Positions 12,636 through 24,974 are shown, counted from the stretch's first letter. The stretch: 64,000 nt of DNA from Apostichopus japonicus (GCF_037975245.1 NC_092570.1:6181001-6245000); one strand, 5' to 3'. Notes: generated from the letters alone by a model not told the origin. A program made the numbers and translations.

Positions 12636-15600
12636 CCCATTTTAGTTGAAAGTCTCACCGATGGGGACCCTGGTACGAAAACGGATTCCAGATGATCCTG
12701 CGGCTCTCAAAGGGACATCAGCAATAAAGAGGAAACAATGAAACGTATCCTGAAACTAACAGAAGTCTGTGTAATACATGTAATAACTAAATAACCGTAT
12801 TTTTTTAGTCACTTTAATGGTATGGCAATTTCCTATATCTGTTATTAAAACCGTATTTTCCTTGTAACGGTACCCATATTATTGGTTTATAACAACAGCC
12901 GACGGAAAAAAGAGATTTCCTGCATTACTGTCGAAATAGAATATATTCCATCTGAATTGTGATAGGAAGTTGTAGGGAAATTGTTTTTCAAGGCGGATGG
13001 AAATATTGTGGGTATACACAGGAGGTATTGTACTGCATAATCTTCAACCTAAAAACATCAAAATATTAAAACTATATAAAAGTACACCTTGTTATAGGCT
13101 GGTGTACTACTAACGGGGTCAAGCAATGGTTGTAAATTAATATGATGAACTGGGAAGCCATGGAAAAACAGGGTCCATTTCTCCTCCGAATTGAAGACTA
13201 GTGTTTGGAGGGTAGTGGGGGAGGACGGATACATGAATGTTCTTGTTGTATCGGAGCAGCCCCCATTTGCACCCTTGGTTTGCAATCAATGTAAAATGTA
13301 TAATGTATGCGCGCTATATATATATATGTGTATACTGTCCATCTGCGGCATTACGCGGTATAAACAATCCGCTTATTTTCTTGCTTCTATTTGACATGCT
13401 ATAGATGTATTGTTAAGCTTCTTGTTATGGACAAAGGGGGAGCAAATGTTAATGGTGGAAACCATTCCAAGGAAAACACCATACTTCCATGCTGGTTTTA
13501 GTTGGAAACAGGGAAAACGTCCGTTCTTTAGCCTGGCCAGAAAATTACACAATACAGTACGTAAATTTGGCAACCCTATAAAAAGAAACACCAACCGTGG
13601 TGATTTACTTTGGACACCGGAAGCAATATTCGTGGACACAGGATGGTGTATCAACGTATAATAAGTAAAGACTTCCTGTGACGTTGATATACGTCAAGCG
13701 GCTTTCCCAAAAAACGGAAATAAAACAAGATACACATGACCGTTACAGCGAGAAAAAAGAAAAGAAAAAAAAACACCTTTGTTAGCGTTTAAACTGACAA
13801 GTGGGCAGTTTTGTCAATTTTCAAATAATGCGACCTTCTGATGATTTGTATATGATACTTTTATCGCTTTGTTTTCCACATTTAATCTTAGCTGACAAGA
13901 GTACGAGATATTGAGGTCGTGTTGATCAATATCAATATTTATAATTATCGGAACATTAAACGAGACCTATACCTGGCAGTTGAAGTTTGATTGCGATTCT
14001 AAGGAAACACTACACGAACAAGGTATTAAAGGGAGTAAAGACTCACGCACAAAGAAACTTCTGATGCCGGTAATCTGACCTAGTTTCGAATGAGGTGCAA
14101 CAGCACTGTTAGACACCACCATCGATCCCAGAAAATATACATACAGCTTGCTACCGTCGGTAATTTAGACACTAGTGTACAGTGACATGCAGCTACGGTC
14201 AATACCCACAACATATAGTGTACATAGCAGATAAAGATAACAAGGTATCACGTTTCATTACTGTCTGCATTTTGTAGCGACAAGAAAAAAAACTTCACTT
14301 GCAAGCAACGGAAAGTTAACTTCTTTTCAGAGGGCGGCACGCGGTTTGGGGCGAGTCTTCAATGCCTTTAAATGAAATTGCCCAATCGACTAGCTTCAGT
14401 GTTTTTTAAAAGATAAACATATTCTGCAGACGTTAGTTAGAAAGGGGTGGGAGATACCATGGGAAAGGGCATGTAATCCCTTGTTCGTGTGGTGTGTCAG
14501 TATAGAATCGCAAACAAACTTCAATATAGCTTACTTGTAGTTAAGTCTCGTTTAATTTTCCGAATCTACAGCTACACCACGTACACCACTACAATTCGGT
14601 GTTCCATGATTTCTTACAATTCTGCGAGCAGAAGACAGATTATTATCCTTGTCGACTGGGGTGTAAACAAGTCAATGGTCAGGGCAATTTTGTAGATCAA
14701 TCATCTACAGCTATATTATATGGTTTATTTCCTCGTTGACACAGCTTGTATGAGAAAATAAAATAGCTCGCTGCCAATTTGCTTGTTCGAACTTGCAGGA
14801 TAGTATCAATTGTTGTCAGCAGTGTTATCACTGCGACTAAGAAAAAGAGGTGAAAAAAGAGTCTAAACCGTTGAATAAATGTTATCAACTAACTAATGTG
14901 ACTGGTTCTCTTCTTGTTTAGGCCACCTCATATTCAACGTCATGATTAATGAAGCCATTATTGAGGGAGGAAGCTAGCCTAATACCAAGCGATCAAAATG
15001 TATTTATTGATGAGGCAACGCCATTTATCTTAAAACTATCCAGACATAAGAAAGACTCTGGAAGCCATGAAAGAGCAAATTCATGCTTTACTAAGCAAAA
15101 CAATTGCGTTCACTGAAAAGGACTGTTTGTCCGATGAAGTGTCTGACATGGCATTTAATCTAGATCATGAGTTGCAGAAAATAATTCACACCTGCATCAG
15201 AGATTTCTTCTGTTGAAGAAAGTCAAAGACGACCTGAATGACACACTCAGAAACTGAGAGGGGCCTTGCGTTAGCACCAAAACTTGTTTAAAATGACCAT
15301 AAACCTTTTTCAGGTTCATCTTCCTGATGCAAAAGTGGGGCCACTGGAAATGTTTTCAGAAGTACGGGAAACCTGCTAATATGAAACTAGTGTCAACAAG
15401 CTTATTTTGGGGCTTTGTACAGCCTATATAGTACAGACTAAAATGATATAATAATTAAGACAACTTTCACTACAACCTATACACATGGAACGCCAAATGG
15501 ATCACTATGTTTTGGATGTTTTGTCAATTTTGTAAGCTGATACCTTTGATGAATTTCATGGAGATGTAGTTTAAACGGCAGTAACAATTTCAATTAACAT

Positions 15601-15728
15601 CAATCACACATTAGTTAATAATATGGGCATATTTGAGAAGAAAGACGTAAAGCATATCTTAGACCACTATCATCTGGTGACCCTTTTGGCATTCCTTACA
15701 ACATGTGTAAAATTTTGGTAAACATAAT
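12636..15728. other. Gene-less spacer with one short open segment
   Basis: No gene could be identified. The only coding-like stretch is about 15030-15215 (plus strand), an open frame of about 60 codons around EAMKEQIHALLSKTIAFTEK that ends at a stop near 15215. It has no recognised family or splice context and may be a fragment of a dead element. Frames at 13373-13661 on both strands are unexplained and unsupported. Confidence 0.4.
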
Positions 15729-15737
15729 CACCGGGAC

Positions 15738-16155
15738 GCGAATTTTTTTTTTCCCAAACAGGTTCTCAATTGTGTATAAATAGTCGCTCATGATTGGTCG
15801 GAAAAGCTACGTCATAACAATAAAACCCTTCACTTCGAGGTTATCAAAATGTCTGCATCCATTCGTTGCAAAGAAGATATACCCGTTCAATAGAACGGCT
15901 GACGAATCTTGGATGGCGTAAACACGAAACCGATAGAATGTAGCGTATGCATCATAAGTAAGGTCAACATGTTATCCAAGCATTAAAAGTAAAAGTTAGG
16001 GCGTTTACAGGGAAACCGCGTAACAAGACTTTATTAAGTGTCAGTGTGTAACTCAGTGTATGTCTTCGAACTATCAAGCTTTTGATGCTGACGTCACGAG
16101 CAATCTGATTGGCTGAAAACTCCGTAATTGAGAACCTGTTGGGAAAAAAATTCGC
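15738..16155. mobile_element. MITE with imperfect inverted ends and 9-bp target duplication
   Basis: The left end GCGAATTTTTT..CCCAAACAGGTTCTCAATT is mirrored at the right end (attgagaacctgttggg..aaattcgc). The match spans about 30 bases with small indels. Direct repeats caccgggac flank it exactly (15729-15737 and 16156-16164). A 9-bp duplication fits Mutator-like, Merlin or foldback-type elements rather than the hAT set. The 418-bp interior has no transposase. Confidence 0.85.
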
Positions 16156-16423
16156 CACCGGGACACGTTCGTGTCACGTTTCCAAAGCACTCGTATTGGC
16201 AGTATGAGCAGTGTGCATGTGATGCATGATTCTATCGGATAAAGGAACTGTTCATACTGTCCGAGTACGAGTGTTTCGAAGCATGATATGAGATTAGCAC
16301 AGTTAACTGCTATGAAGCATGATATGAGAGGACAGTATACAGTCATTAGAGTGGTATAAGCATTATCATGATACTATATAAGTCATCGTCATACTCAAGT
16401 GGCTTTATCATTATGTGTAAAAG

Positions 16424-16795
16424 CAGTGGCGTAGGAAGGTACTTTTGAGTGGGGGGCTGAAGACTGATGGCCGGCCTGGGGGAGGGGTCTAAGGGGAGGG
16501 GGTGTCCCCCTCCCCTTTGGAATTTTTTGCATTTCTAGGTAGCCTCAGATGCAATTTGGTGCAATATAGCACACTTCAACACCCACTCCATTTTGTAAAC
16601 TTAATTTTGTATTTTCACCAGGCCTTAGATGCAATTTGGTGCTCCAAATGAGATTTTTTTTCTCATTTGAAAATGAAAAAGGGGTTTTCTGACTTGCGAA
16701 GCGGGGGGGGGGGCGGAATGATACTTCCGCCCCTCCACATTCTTCACTGGGGGGGGGGGGCTGGCACCCCCAGCCCCCCGGTTCCGACGCCCTTG
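16424..16795. mobile_element. hAT-type MITE, 372 bp (CAGTGGCGTAGGAAGG family)
   Basis: It is nearly identical along its length to the copies at 25340-25718 and 30698-31079. It begins CAGTGGCGTAGGAAGG and ends CCGACGCCCTTG. Unlike those two copies, the flanking octamers (tgtaaaag, tgagtaat) do not match, so this may be an older insertion or one that suffered a rearrangement. It contains a GC-rich hairpin (aaggggagggggtgtcccc) and poly-G tracts. Confidence 0.85.
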
Positions 16796-16995
16796 TGAGT
16801 AATAGCGCAACGATATACCGGGATGAGAGCTGAACATGACCCATGCACGTGATATTTCTATAGATTTGTTTTCAGAAATGATCCTATAAACATTCGTGTG
16901 GGCGACGTCCAGTTTATGTTTTTTTTTTTCTTTATTACCACTTTTTGAATTAACTGTCTATATGCACGTACACAACTGCGCATGTAGTTCAAGAT

Positions 16996-17058
16996 TTTAT
17001 ATATATATATTTATATATATATAACCTTGAACTCTCACTCTCCCCCTCTCTCTCTCTA
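16996..17058. repeat. TA and TC microsatellites
   Basis: Two short TA blocks (about 16998-17022) precede a CT/CA-rich block at about 17033-17058. Simple sequence only. Confidence 0.85.
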
Positions 17059-17549
17059 TATATCGAAACTGCAGGTAGTGTTCCTGTTGTTTACGATACC
17101 ATTGTTCACCTTAGAATTAATATCAGCGTCCTATTTAGGCCTACATCTATATTACCGTTGGCTATACTATACCTCTCTTCCTGTTCCGAGGGCACAGGTC
17201 ACTTATCTTCTTACGTTTCACTTTGAAGGGATTTTTCCTTCTAATCTACTTTCTTGGTAATTCCAGTTTTTATTGAAAATGTTTTTCACGATTACAGGAA
17301 ATCATAGACTAGGTATTCAATGTATAGAAATCGCGTGACAAAGAGTTTAGAAATATTTTTAACCTAGTACATATCACCTTTCACGTCGTGGTAGCTTTAT
17401 TACTTTGTATATGTGCTTCCAATGATTTCTATAAGCATACTGAATACGGTTCATTTTCAAAAAAACTTCGAAGTAACGAGGGTTGGTATAATAGGGTATT
17501 GTGACGTTTCACCAGTTCAGGTTCCTATAGCTATATGGTAGGCAGTAAT

Positions 17550-17935
17550 CAGTGGCGGAGCCAGGGGTATTGGTCAGAGGGGGCGAGAATGGTCTGTAAG
17601 GGCGCTTTCGACTATCTAAGCGGAGCGCCACCACAGGTTGGCGCGGAGCGTACAGAATTTTTTGAGTAAAGATACTCCCTAGATAGCAGGAAATTACCCT
17701 TTCCGGGCCTTGCTAATTTGCAGATAAACGAAGAATAAATAGGTGTCATCGCCATTTTGTCAGAAAATGACACCAACAAAATGTGACAAATGTCAATAGG
17801 TAGATGGAGCGCAATAAAAAAGTCAATAATCGCGAATAAGTAAAAGTAGTAAAAAGCTGAAAAGGGCACCAGCAGTCCATTTGAGTCCGTCAGGGGGGCA
17901 TTCGCCCCCCTGACTGTATGGACGCTCCGCCACTG
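17550..17935. mobile_element. hAT-type MITE, 386 bp
   Basis: The ends CAGTGGCGGAGC and GCTCCGCCACTG are exact inverted repeats. The flanking octamers gcagtaat (17542-17549) and acagtaat (17936-17943) differ at one base, as expected for an aged 8-bp target duplication. The hairpin core shared with the elements at 2318, 5983 and 12366 begins at 17612. Confidence 0.88.
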
Positions 17936-17943
17936 ACAGTAAT

Positions 17944-19818
17944 CAATAATAACATGTAAACTGTATAAACCCGGGACATGCTCAGTCTTTAACAACCATT
18001 CCAACAACAATCTTTTACTGCCGTCCTTCAAAGCATTTCAATGGAGATCTTTTTCTTTAATATGTTTAATTATAGGTAAGACAGTAACCAAGTATGTACT
18101 TCTGGGAGAGAGTTTTTTTTTACACAGGGCGGGGGGGGGGGGTGACTCACAGGCAGATATAATATAACCAAAACTTCTATAGTGCACCTTACATAATTAT
18201 ACAACATGTATGTTTGCGATTCCACCTAAAACAGTTGTGAAATTCTTGAACACTATTTCAAAATTTGCAAAATATTGCAGCAATTGCATCCAAGTCCATC
18301 CTCCATTTCACTAAAATTTCTCAAAATGCGGGGGGGGGAGGGGGTGGGGGGGTTACACCCTGATATCTGCTATTTTTCTGGATGTTAAGTAAATACGGCG
18401 CAATATCGGTAAACCAATGTCTCATTTCATTGTTCAGGGTTGGGGCAGGGGGAGGGGGTGACTTCGGTGGGGTAGACTTGATTAAACTCTTAGGTCAGAC
18501 TACATTCTTGGTAAACGTCTCCAATACACGCGATCCTTCCGATAGGCCAGTGGTTCTGACTTTTGAAAGAAGGAATGGGTGCAGGGGTAACACTTTTGAG
18601 AGAGGAAGTCTCCAACCAATAACTATTTGTTGAAAGGGCAAGTCCCTCGACTTGTTTTGGGAGTCGGGCGATTGGTTAAAATAACCTAAAATCCCCTGCA
18701 TATATTTTCATATTAACATACTCGTTTTTCAATAACGTCATCAATTGTGACTATTAACAAACAATGAGGCCGTCAAGAACTCGACCTCAGAAGAGGTATG
18801 GGGCTAAAACTTCCGTCGAAAAGGTTTTACACTTTTTATTTTTAAGATTTATAACTAAATATGAAGTCCTGCTTATGACTACAAAGGAATGTAGGATAAA
18901 CATCTCAATTGTTCTTTCCTTCCCCCACCCTATACCCCCTACACCCGCCCTCCCCCACCCCCTCTGCAGCGTACTTTATTTTAACAACAGGTGATCGTAG
19001 AAAAGAGCAAACAGTCAGATACATAATATTAACGAAAAAATATATTTGTTCTTAATGCACACATATAGTCTATATGCAGAAACTGCGTAGATATATGTTA
19101 TGGAATTGCTATACACCTATGACAATAATATAGGTTAATGATAAATTTATAAAATGTTTCCCCTAACTTAAATGAGAAAGCATTGACATACAACTTAATA
19201 AAGAAAGGTCGTATAGAGAACTATATCCTTTATTTGAGCTGTTATCATTTGAGGGAACACATTTTCCACGTCAATATGATAGCTACGGGGTTGTTTTTCA
19301 TTGATTCAAATGTCCAGGATGATATACATTACTACCAAATCACAGTGCACATGTAATCTTACCAATATTCGTACGTCGGGCCAATTTTGGGCTACTGTTG
19401 ATAAAAAACTATTTCTTCATTGATAAAAAAAAATTGATAAAAATTGTCATGATGACCGCCTTCCCACCTTTGAGCAGTTGATATGGTTAATTATTGTAGC
19501 AATAACGTTAACTTAAAAATAAAAGAGTTCCCCAAATTGTTTGCTCGCCTTTGTGCCGAATTGGTTGAAAAAAAATATCCAATTGCATGGAGTCCTAAAA
19601 AGGCCTATGTTAACGTTTTTTTAAAGTCAAATTGAAGCAATCAAAACGCAATGCATGATACAAAATAATAATAATAAAATTAATTTAACATAAAGTTATG
19701 AATACTAAAATTCCGATTGCTAGACTTACTATATCTCGCCATTAATAATGTTTTCGGGTTCACTTGTTGTAACGTTACTGTTTTTTTTAGTGCGTCAATC
19801 TCAGTTAGACGATACAAC
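17944..19818. other. Gene-less spacer
   Basis: No gene is supported. Features are poly-G tracts near 18128-18142 and 18330-18352, a CT/CCC-rich stretch near 18915-18965, and otherwise unremarkable AT-rich sequence leading into the 3' flank of the second C1q gene. Confidence 0.45.
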
Positions 19819-19824
19819 TTTATT
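19819..19824 (-). terminator. Candidate poly(A) signal, C1q gene B
   Basis: A minus-strand AATAAA lies about 240 bases beyond the stop codon of the 20065-24128 gene. Position and hexamer are the only evidence. Confidence 0.45.
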
Positions 19825-20064
19825 GTGAAGACTAAAAAGATTTACTGACAGGTTTCGTATACACGTGTTTTTTTCTTAAATTTTTAACTTGATCAAGTCG
19901 TAACCGTTTAACAGAAAATCTATTCGGCGCTATAGGTTTCTCAACATTAAACGAAATAAAACGAATTATGTCCTTCACTTGAATGAAAGCAATTACAAAA
20001 CAAAAGCAAGCTAAAGATGACGTCATTTCTCGTATATTTACTTTCTGACGTACAGTTTCCCTCT

Positions 20065-23000
20065 CTAATAGCCTTTAAAAATTAGGAAAGCACTAAAAGT
20101 GGTATATCGGTAACGGTCGCTGTGAACAGCAAATCTTTCGGACGGCGGATGCATAATAAAAAGATGGTCTCCTTTCTCTAAGTGAACTATGACTGATTGA
20201 GTTTCCTGAGTGTTGCGTTCATCGGCGTCAGTGAAAATGGATACCACGTGGTCTTCATTCTTCATCAACAGAGCACCAAGGACGTAACCATCTAACGAAC
20301 GAATTCTGTGAAATGAAAAGATAAATATAAATATATATATAAAATATATATAAATAAATATATATAAATATAAATAAATAAATATATGTAAAATGTATCG
20401 TTTGCCATGGACATGTGCACTTTTATGTTACACAAGAACATTTAATTGGACAAATCACATGCAAGATAGGTAGGTATATAGGCATATTTAAGTAGGCTAT
20501 ACCAGGAACAATCATAGCCAATTTAGTTGTGAACTTCGACCCCCGTGTATAATGATATATCCAAGGGACCTGAATTGGAAAAGGATGCGAAAAGTAGGCA
20601 AGGCTGTAGGTGGGACACCTTCTCATCCTCAATGAATATTAAGTGAGTGTCTGGAGATTTCAGTTTGCCCAAAAACAAAGTGAAAAATGAAAAGAAATAC
20701 ATAAAAGGAAGACTTACGTGAAAGTGACGAAGTAGAATCCAGGTACGCCACATATGAAGGTGCTGTTTTCTTCGTTGAAATGACCACCTTTGTTCAAGAA
20801 CACGTGATCAAATTCTAAAATCTGGTGAAAATGTTCACCAAACATATGTGTTGTACGCGCCGCCGAAAAGGCAACTTTCTTGCTGTCTGCATATGATAGT
20901 GAAAAAGAGAAAAGAACCTTAAGTAAAGACGACCAACATAACATGAAACTTGTATATCAATTTTTGAACCTAAATAATTGTTTTTCATCACAGGTTGCAT
21001 GCACTTTACACAACATTCTTCTCAAAATATTTGTAGCTTTTAACATCAGTTTATTCAGATATTTTATTTCAATAGAAGCACATATAAGCATGCTGATATA
21101 TGTTCTGACAGCGAAGTATAAGCGACATTTTTATGGATGCCTGTGAGGACGGTGTGGGGAGGGCGGGGTGGGTTGGTTGAGGGAGGACACAGGACGAGGT
21201 AATGCCCGATGGCTCACATGACAGGTTCCTCCGCCCAAGCGGACTCAATGTCTAGATCATGCTCTTATACAGTTCCTGTACAGTTTCTCACGAAAATCGT
21301 GTTGGGAGGTGACATTAGCCACATAGATTCCCACATATCCAATCCCTGATATATACCTCACTGGTAAATCAAAATCATGAAAGATATGATAAACAAAATA
21401 TGATCTTTTTCATACCTGGTCTGTTGGCTCTTAGGGCTGAAATTTCTTCCTCGATTTCCTCCATTTGTGCTAGGGTATAGAGGGCGTCAGTGGGAGAACT
21501 CAATCCCCTGAAAGTAGACTCATCGAGGGTCTCATTGAGAATTGGCAGCAATTGTAAAACCATCAGATTCTCGAGTCTATCCAACCTCTCCGTTATCTGT
21601 GATAAAAAGAAACTATAGAACTGCATTTGCCTTCAAATACGCATTTATTGTAGTGCGCGTGGAGTGCTTGCAGTATTATAGGAATAACTTGTCGGTTGTT
21701 CATTGCGTTTTATTTCTTGGGCGGACAACACACCAGAGAGTATAGTCATGTAGGTATACAATTAAAGCGAAGGCGCTTGTGAGCACCGTAACAGGCTCAG
21801 AAAAAAATGGCTACGCAGCTAGCCTCTGAAACGACAAATGTGAGAGAATATATGAAACTTTTAAGTTTCAGCGTCCAGTCATGTATAGGTATCGTTCACT
21901 TGGCCAGTTAATGCCAATATTAAGGCGCGCACGCGCACTACAATAAAAATAACAAAAACTAAGTCTTTAGTTTGACATGAAATCAGTGATGGATTTTGTT
22001 TGTTAAACACGACAAACGCTAAAGACCGAAATTCTGGTGCGAACGTACTGAGTATGGGGCTTATTGACTAGGTGTCTGTAGTACTTTAAGAATAAATGAA
22101 GACTTAACAAAGGGGGCACAGTTACATAATCGTTCCCAGTGTCTCGACGTCCCTGAACGTGAGTGTCTGTTTCAAGACTATTCTCTATTGAGTATATGTT
22201 GGAGCAGTACACTGGTATAACTTGCAACTAACTTGATCGAGACTCGGGAGTCATACAGGAGAGAGCAAAACTGGTAAAGGGGTGCTTAAGTGAGGGAGGA
22301 TACCCTGTGATGGAGGTGAATATTTACCGTGGAAACACTATGATTTATACAACGGCCCAAATATATATAAATCTGCAATGTAACGGGCAGCAGGGGCGAT
22401 GTGGATGGATGACTGGGAGGTACAGTTTAAGCGTTGAAGCTGGAGGACAGTTTTTAACTGTTGTTAACTTTGGATTAGGGATCTCTCAATTACAAAATGC
22501 GATATTTACTGTCAACCATATAAATGCGTTTCCCTTTCATATCAATCCGCACTATTTGAAGAATATTTCGCACGGTGGGATACTTTTGAGATGTAATCTT
22601 CTATAGCGTACTAAATATAAGGTGTGATATATATATATATATACGGATGTCGTCATCTGCATATTTGCTATCAGCTTAACTTGAGATTAACTTCATGCAT
22701 GCATGTGGCATAAGGTACAGAAGTGAATAGGGGTATTGAATGGAGTTATGATTAAATATGTGGCTTACCTCATCACTGCTCAGAGATGCAGAGCTGGATT
22801 GATCCTCGATGCTCCTTTTATTTCGGCAGTTACAACTGTTTTCATTTGCTTTGTTTTTCTTATTGTTTGATACCGTGTCATCGGGGGTAGTAACCATATG
22901 TTCTTCTTGAGACTGGTCCTGACCTGCTTGATGTACGGGGTTGTTGGCATCTCGCCTGGTAGCTCTTGCCAGCCTGTCTTCCAATTTTCTCAGTTTCTTA

Positions 23001-23441
23001 TCGAAATTACTTCTCTGCTCTTCCATTTCGTATAATGCATTTCCTAGCAATTCTTGATTGACCGTTTCGTCGTCCACAATCGTCGTCGGGGCAGGTCGCA
23101 AAGCGAGCAGTTCGGCTTCTCGGTTGCCAAGGTAACTGTTTAATTTGGACATGCGCACATCAACTGCGGCCGTTGGGTCAAACGCATCCGGTGATTCTGC
23201 GTAGAGCGAGCCAAAAAATCTCTCAAACTTTGATAACATTACCATCATTTCTTGATTTCTCGCTTCACATTGTCGTAGTAATTCTTGTACACTCACCAGT
23301 TCCTCTTGTGTTGCTAATTGCCTACGATGAAGATACATAATAATAAATAACAACAATTAAAAACAACAACAATATATATATATATAGATATATTATATAT
23401 ATATAGATATAATATATATATATACATAATATATATATATA

Positions 23442-23485
<44 letters not shown>

Positions 23486-24128
23486 TGTAACCATCTCATA
23501 AAATATAAGCGCATATAATATACAGTGATTTCCACCGACTTACCGATGGGAGTGACCGCGCAAGGGATTTGATCTGGATACTAGGCAAGGGGTGAGTGGT
23601 GATCTCTATGCTCACAAATTCCCAATCCCCTCCCAAAACACATCTTGACAAGATCTAAACTATGCAAAATCAGCCGGACCGTTGGATTTATTTTTAATAG
23701 CTAGAATTATTTTATTGTTCGTAAGTTCCAGTGGAGCTCCAGTGATCTTAGTGCAGAAAGTGCAAATAAGTTAAATTTGCTTAGAGTAGTAGATAAAGTG
23801 TCGGATAAAAGAGTCGTTTATTGCATACAATTTAGTTAAATCGGGATGCACGGTAAAAATTGTTGCAAACAGGAATTAAATACAATGTAGAAAAATTCAA
23901 AATTTACTCTTCTATCTCTGTAAGGCGTTGTAAGACGCTATCTCTCTGTGCTGTTAACCTCAAGACCTTCACTTTGAGATTATCTTGCGTGTCCGCCAAT
24001 TGAGTGATTTGGTCATTTATTAATGGTTCCGTCCGCGAATTAGATGCCACTCTTTTGGGTGGTTTGACAGCAACCCCCGTTGTCAGAATAACAGCTAACA
24101 ACGCTACATACGTTGATAATTCAGCCAT
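20065..24128 (-). CDS. Secreted coiled-coil C1q-domain protein (gene B), 454 aa
   Basis: Coding exons (minus strand): 24128-23908, 23321-22769, 21596-21416, 20886-20718, 20305-20065. All borders are AG/GT and phases (2, 0, 1, 2) close on 454 codons plus stop. Residues 1-21 form a signal peptide (MAELSTYVALLAVILTTGVAV). Coiled coil runs to about 110. A block at about 130-176 (LNSYLGNREAEL, then ELLGNALYEM) matches gene A. A basic, Ser-rich linker contains CNCRNKR followed by S, a furin-type R-x-K-R site at 240-243. A second leucine-rich helix (ITERLDRLENLMVLQLLPIL) leads to the C1q domain at about 320-451 (FSAART, NSTFICGVPGFYFVTFT, LLMKNED, GDHLFI, FSAFLIF). It is a paralogue of gene A, about 10 kb away on the same strand. 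Role in recognition or adhesion is inferred. Confidence 0.92.
22307..22606 (+). other. Unassigned 99-codon open frame inside C1q gene B intron
   Basis: A plus-strand ATG-to-stop frame lies opposite the intron between exons 2 and 3 of C1q gene B. The product would contain IYTTAQIYINLQCN and RYSLSVEAGGQFLTV, alternating hydrophobic patterns that look beta-strand-like. I do not recognise a family, and there is no promoter, splice or poly(A) evidence. It could be a single exon, a relic or chance. Confidence 0.2.
23370..23480. repeat. TA-rich microsatellite in C1q gene B intron 1
   Basis: Interrupted TA repeats fill about 110 bases of the first coding intron, close to but outside the acceptor of exon 2. 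Confidence 0.9.
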
Positions 24129-24236
24129 AGTTAAAATCTGTTACCACGAGCAGATTTAAATCTGAAAGAAAGAGTAAGGTATAATTAAGGCTGACAATAA
24201 TACAACGTTATGTTAATTAACATTTATTTGAATGCA

Positions 24237-24285
24237 AGCATATATATGTATATATATATATATATATATAAATGAAAATCGTAAT

Positions 24286-24328
<43 letters not shown>
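24237..24328. repeat. TA microsatellites upstream of C1q gene B start exon
   Basis: Two TA blocks (about 24241-24270 and 24288-24328) lie in the presumed 5' UTR intron. A GGTCGAAACG sequence just beyond (about 24362-24372) resembles sequence often seen beside Penelope-like ends and TA arrays, but this link is only a resemblance. Confidence 0.85.
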
Positions 24329-24333
<5 letters not shown>

Positions 24334-24974
24334 GAAAGTCTGAGAAAGAATAACGAATATCCGGTCGAAACGTTATATATAGGAGCATATATACTGTAAT
24401 TTCGTTTAAATACTACATTTCGGTAAAATATGTCAATGACAGATAAGAGCATTTAGCTTAAATGGAAAAGTAAAAATGTCGTTATTGGTTCAATCGAACG
24501 AAAATCGTTATCCAGAACATTTTACATCCTCATGTTTACAACTATAAACAACCATGTTGTATTTACTACATCAGTGATAAAACGTATTTTTCGAAAGGTT
24601 ATTTAAAGCTATTCCAATGTTTGTTCTTATCATTTCATTCTTGTTGGCAAAAATATAACCGGCCTGATTCAGCATTTATCAAATAAATTAAACTGTTTGT
24701 GAATGTTGTTCTTAATCTTCCTAATCCCCACCATACTACATCTTCACACATAACAGTATTGAAACTGAGAATAACATTGAGAATCGTTGCCATGAAATCG
24801 AACCATGCAAGATTAAAATCAGTACCCTGGTATGGGAAAGTGCTCTAGAGGAGAGCGAGCCAAGTATCCGATAACCATGCAATGACCCCCCCCCCCCCCA
24901 CCTTAAAAAAAACTCTTAATACCCTATAATATTGTACATGAGAATAAAATTTGAATCACAAGCATATTTCTTAC

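Noticed and set aside
13373-13661. Open frames on both strands (93 and 83 codons)
   Set aside because: Both strands open over the same bases with no recognisable family; likely chance.
16074-16346. 90-codon minus-strand frame
   Set aside because: It overlaps the right end of the 15738-16155 MITE and has no motifs or splice context.
24340-24375. Second hammerhead-like motif (CTGAGAAAG..GAAACG)
   Set aside because: The conserved CTGANGA core is not met and no stem pairs well.
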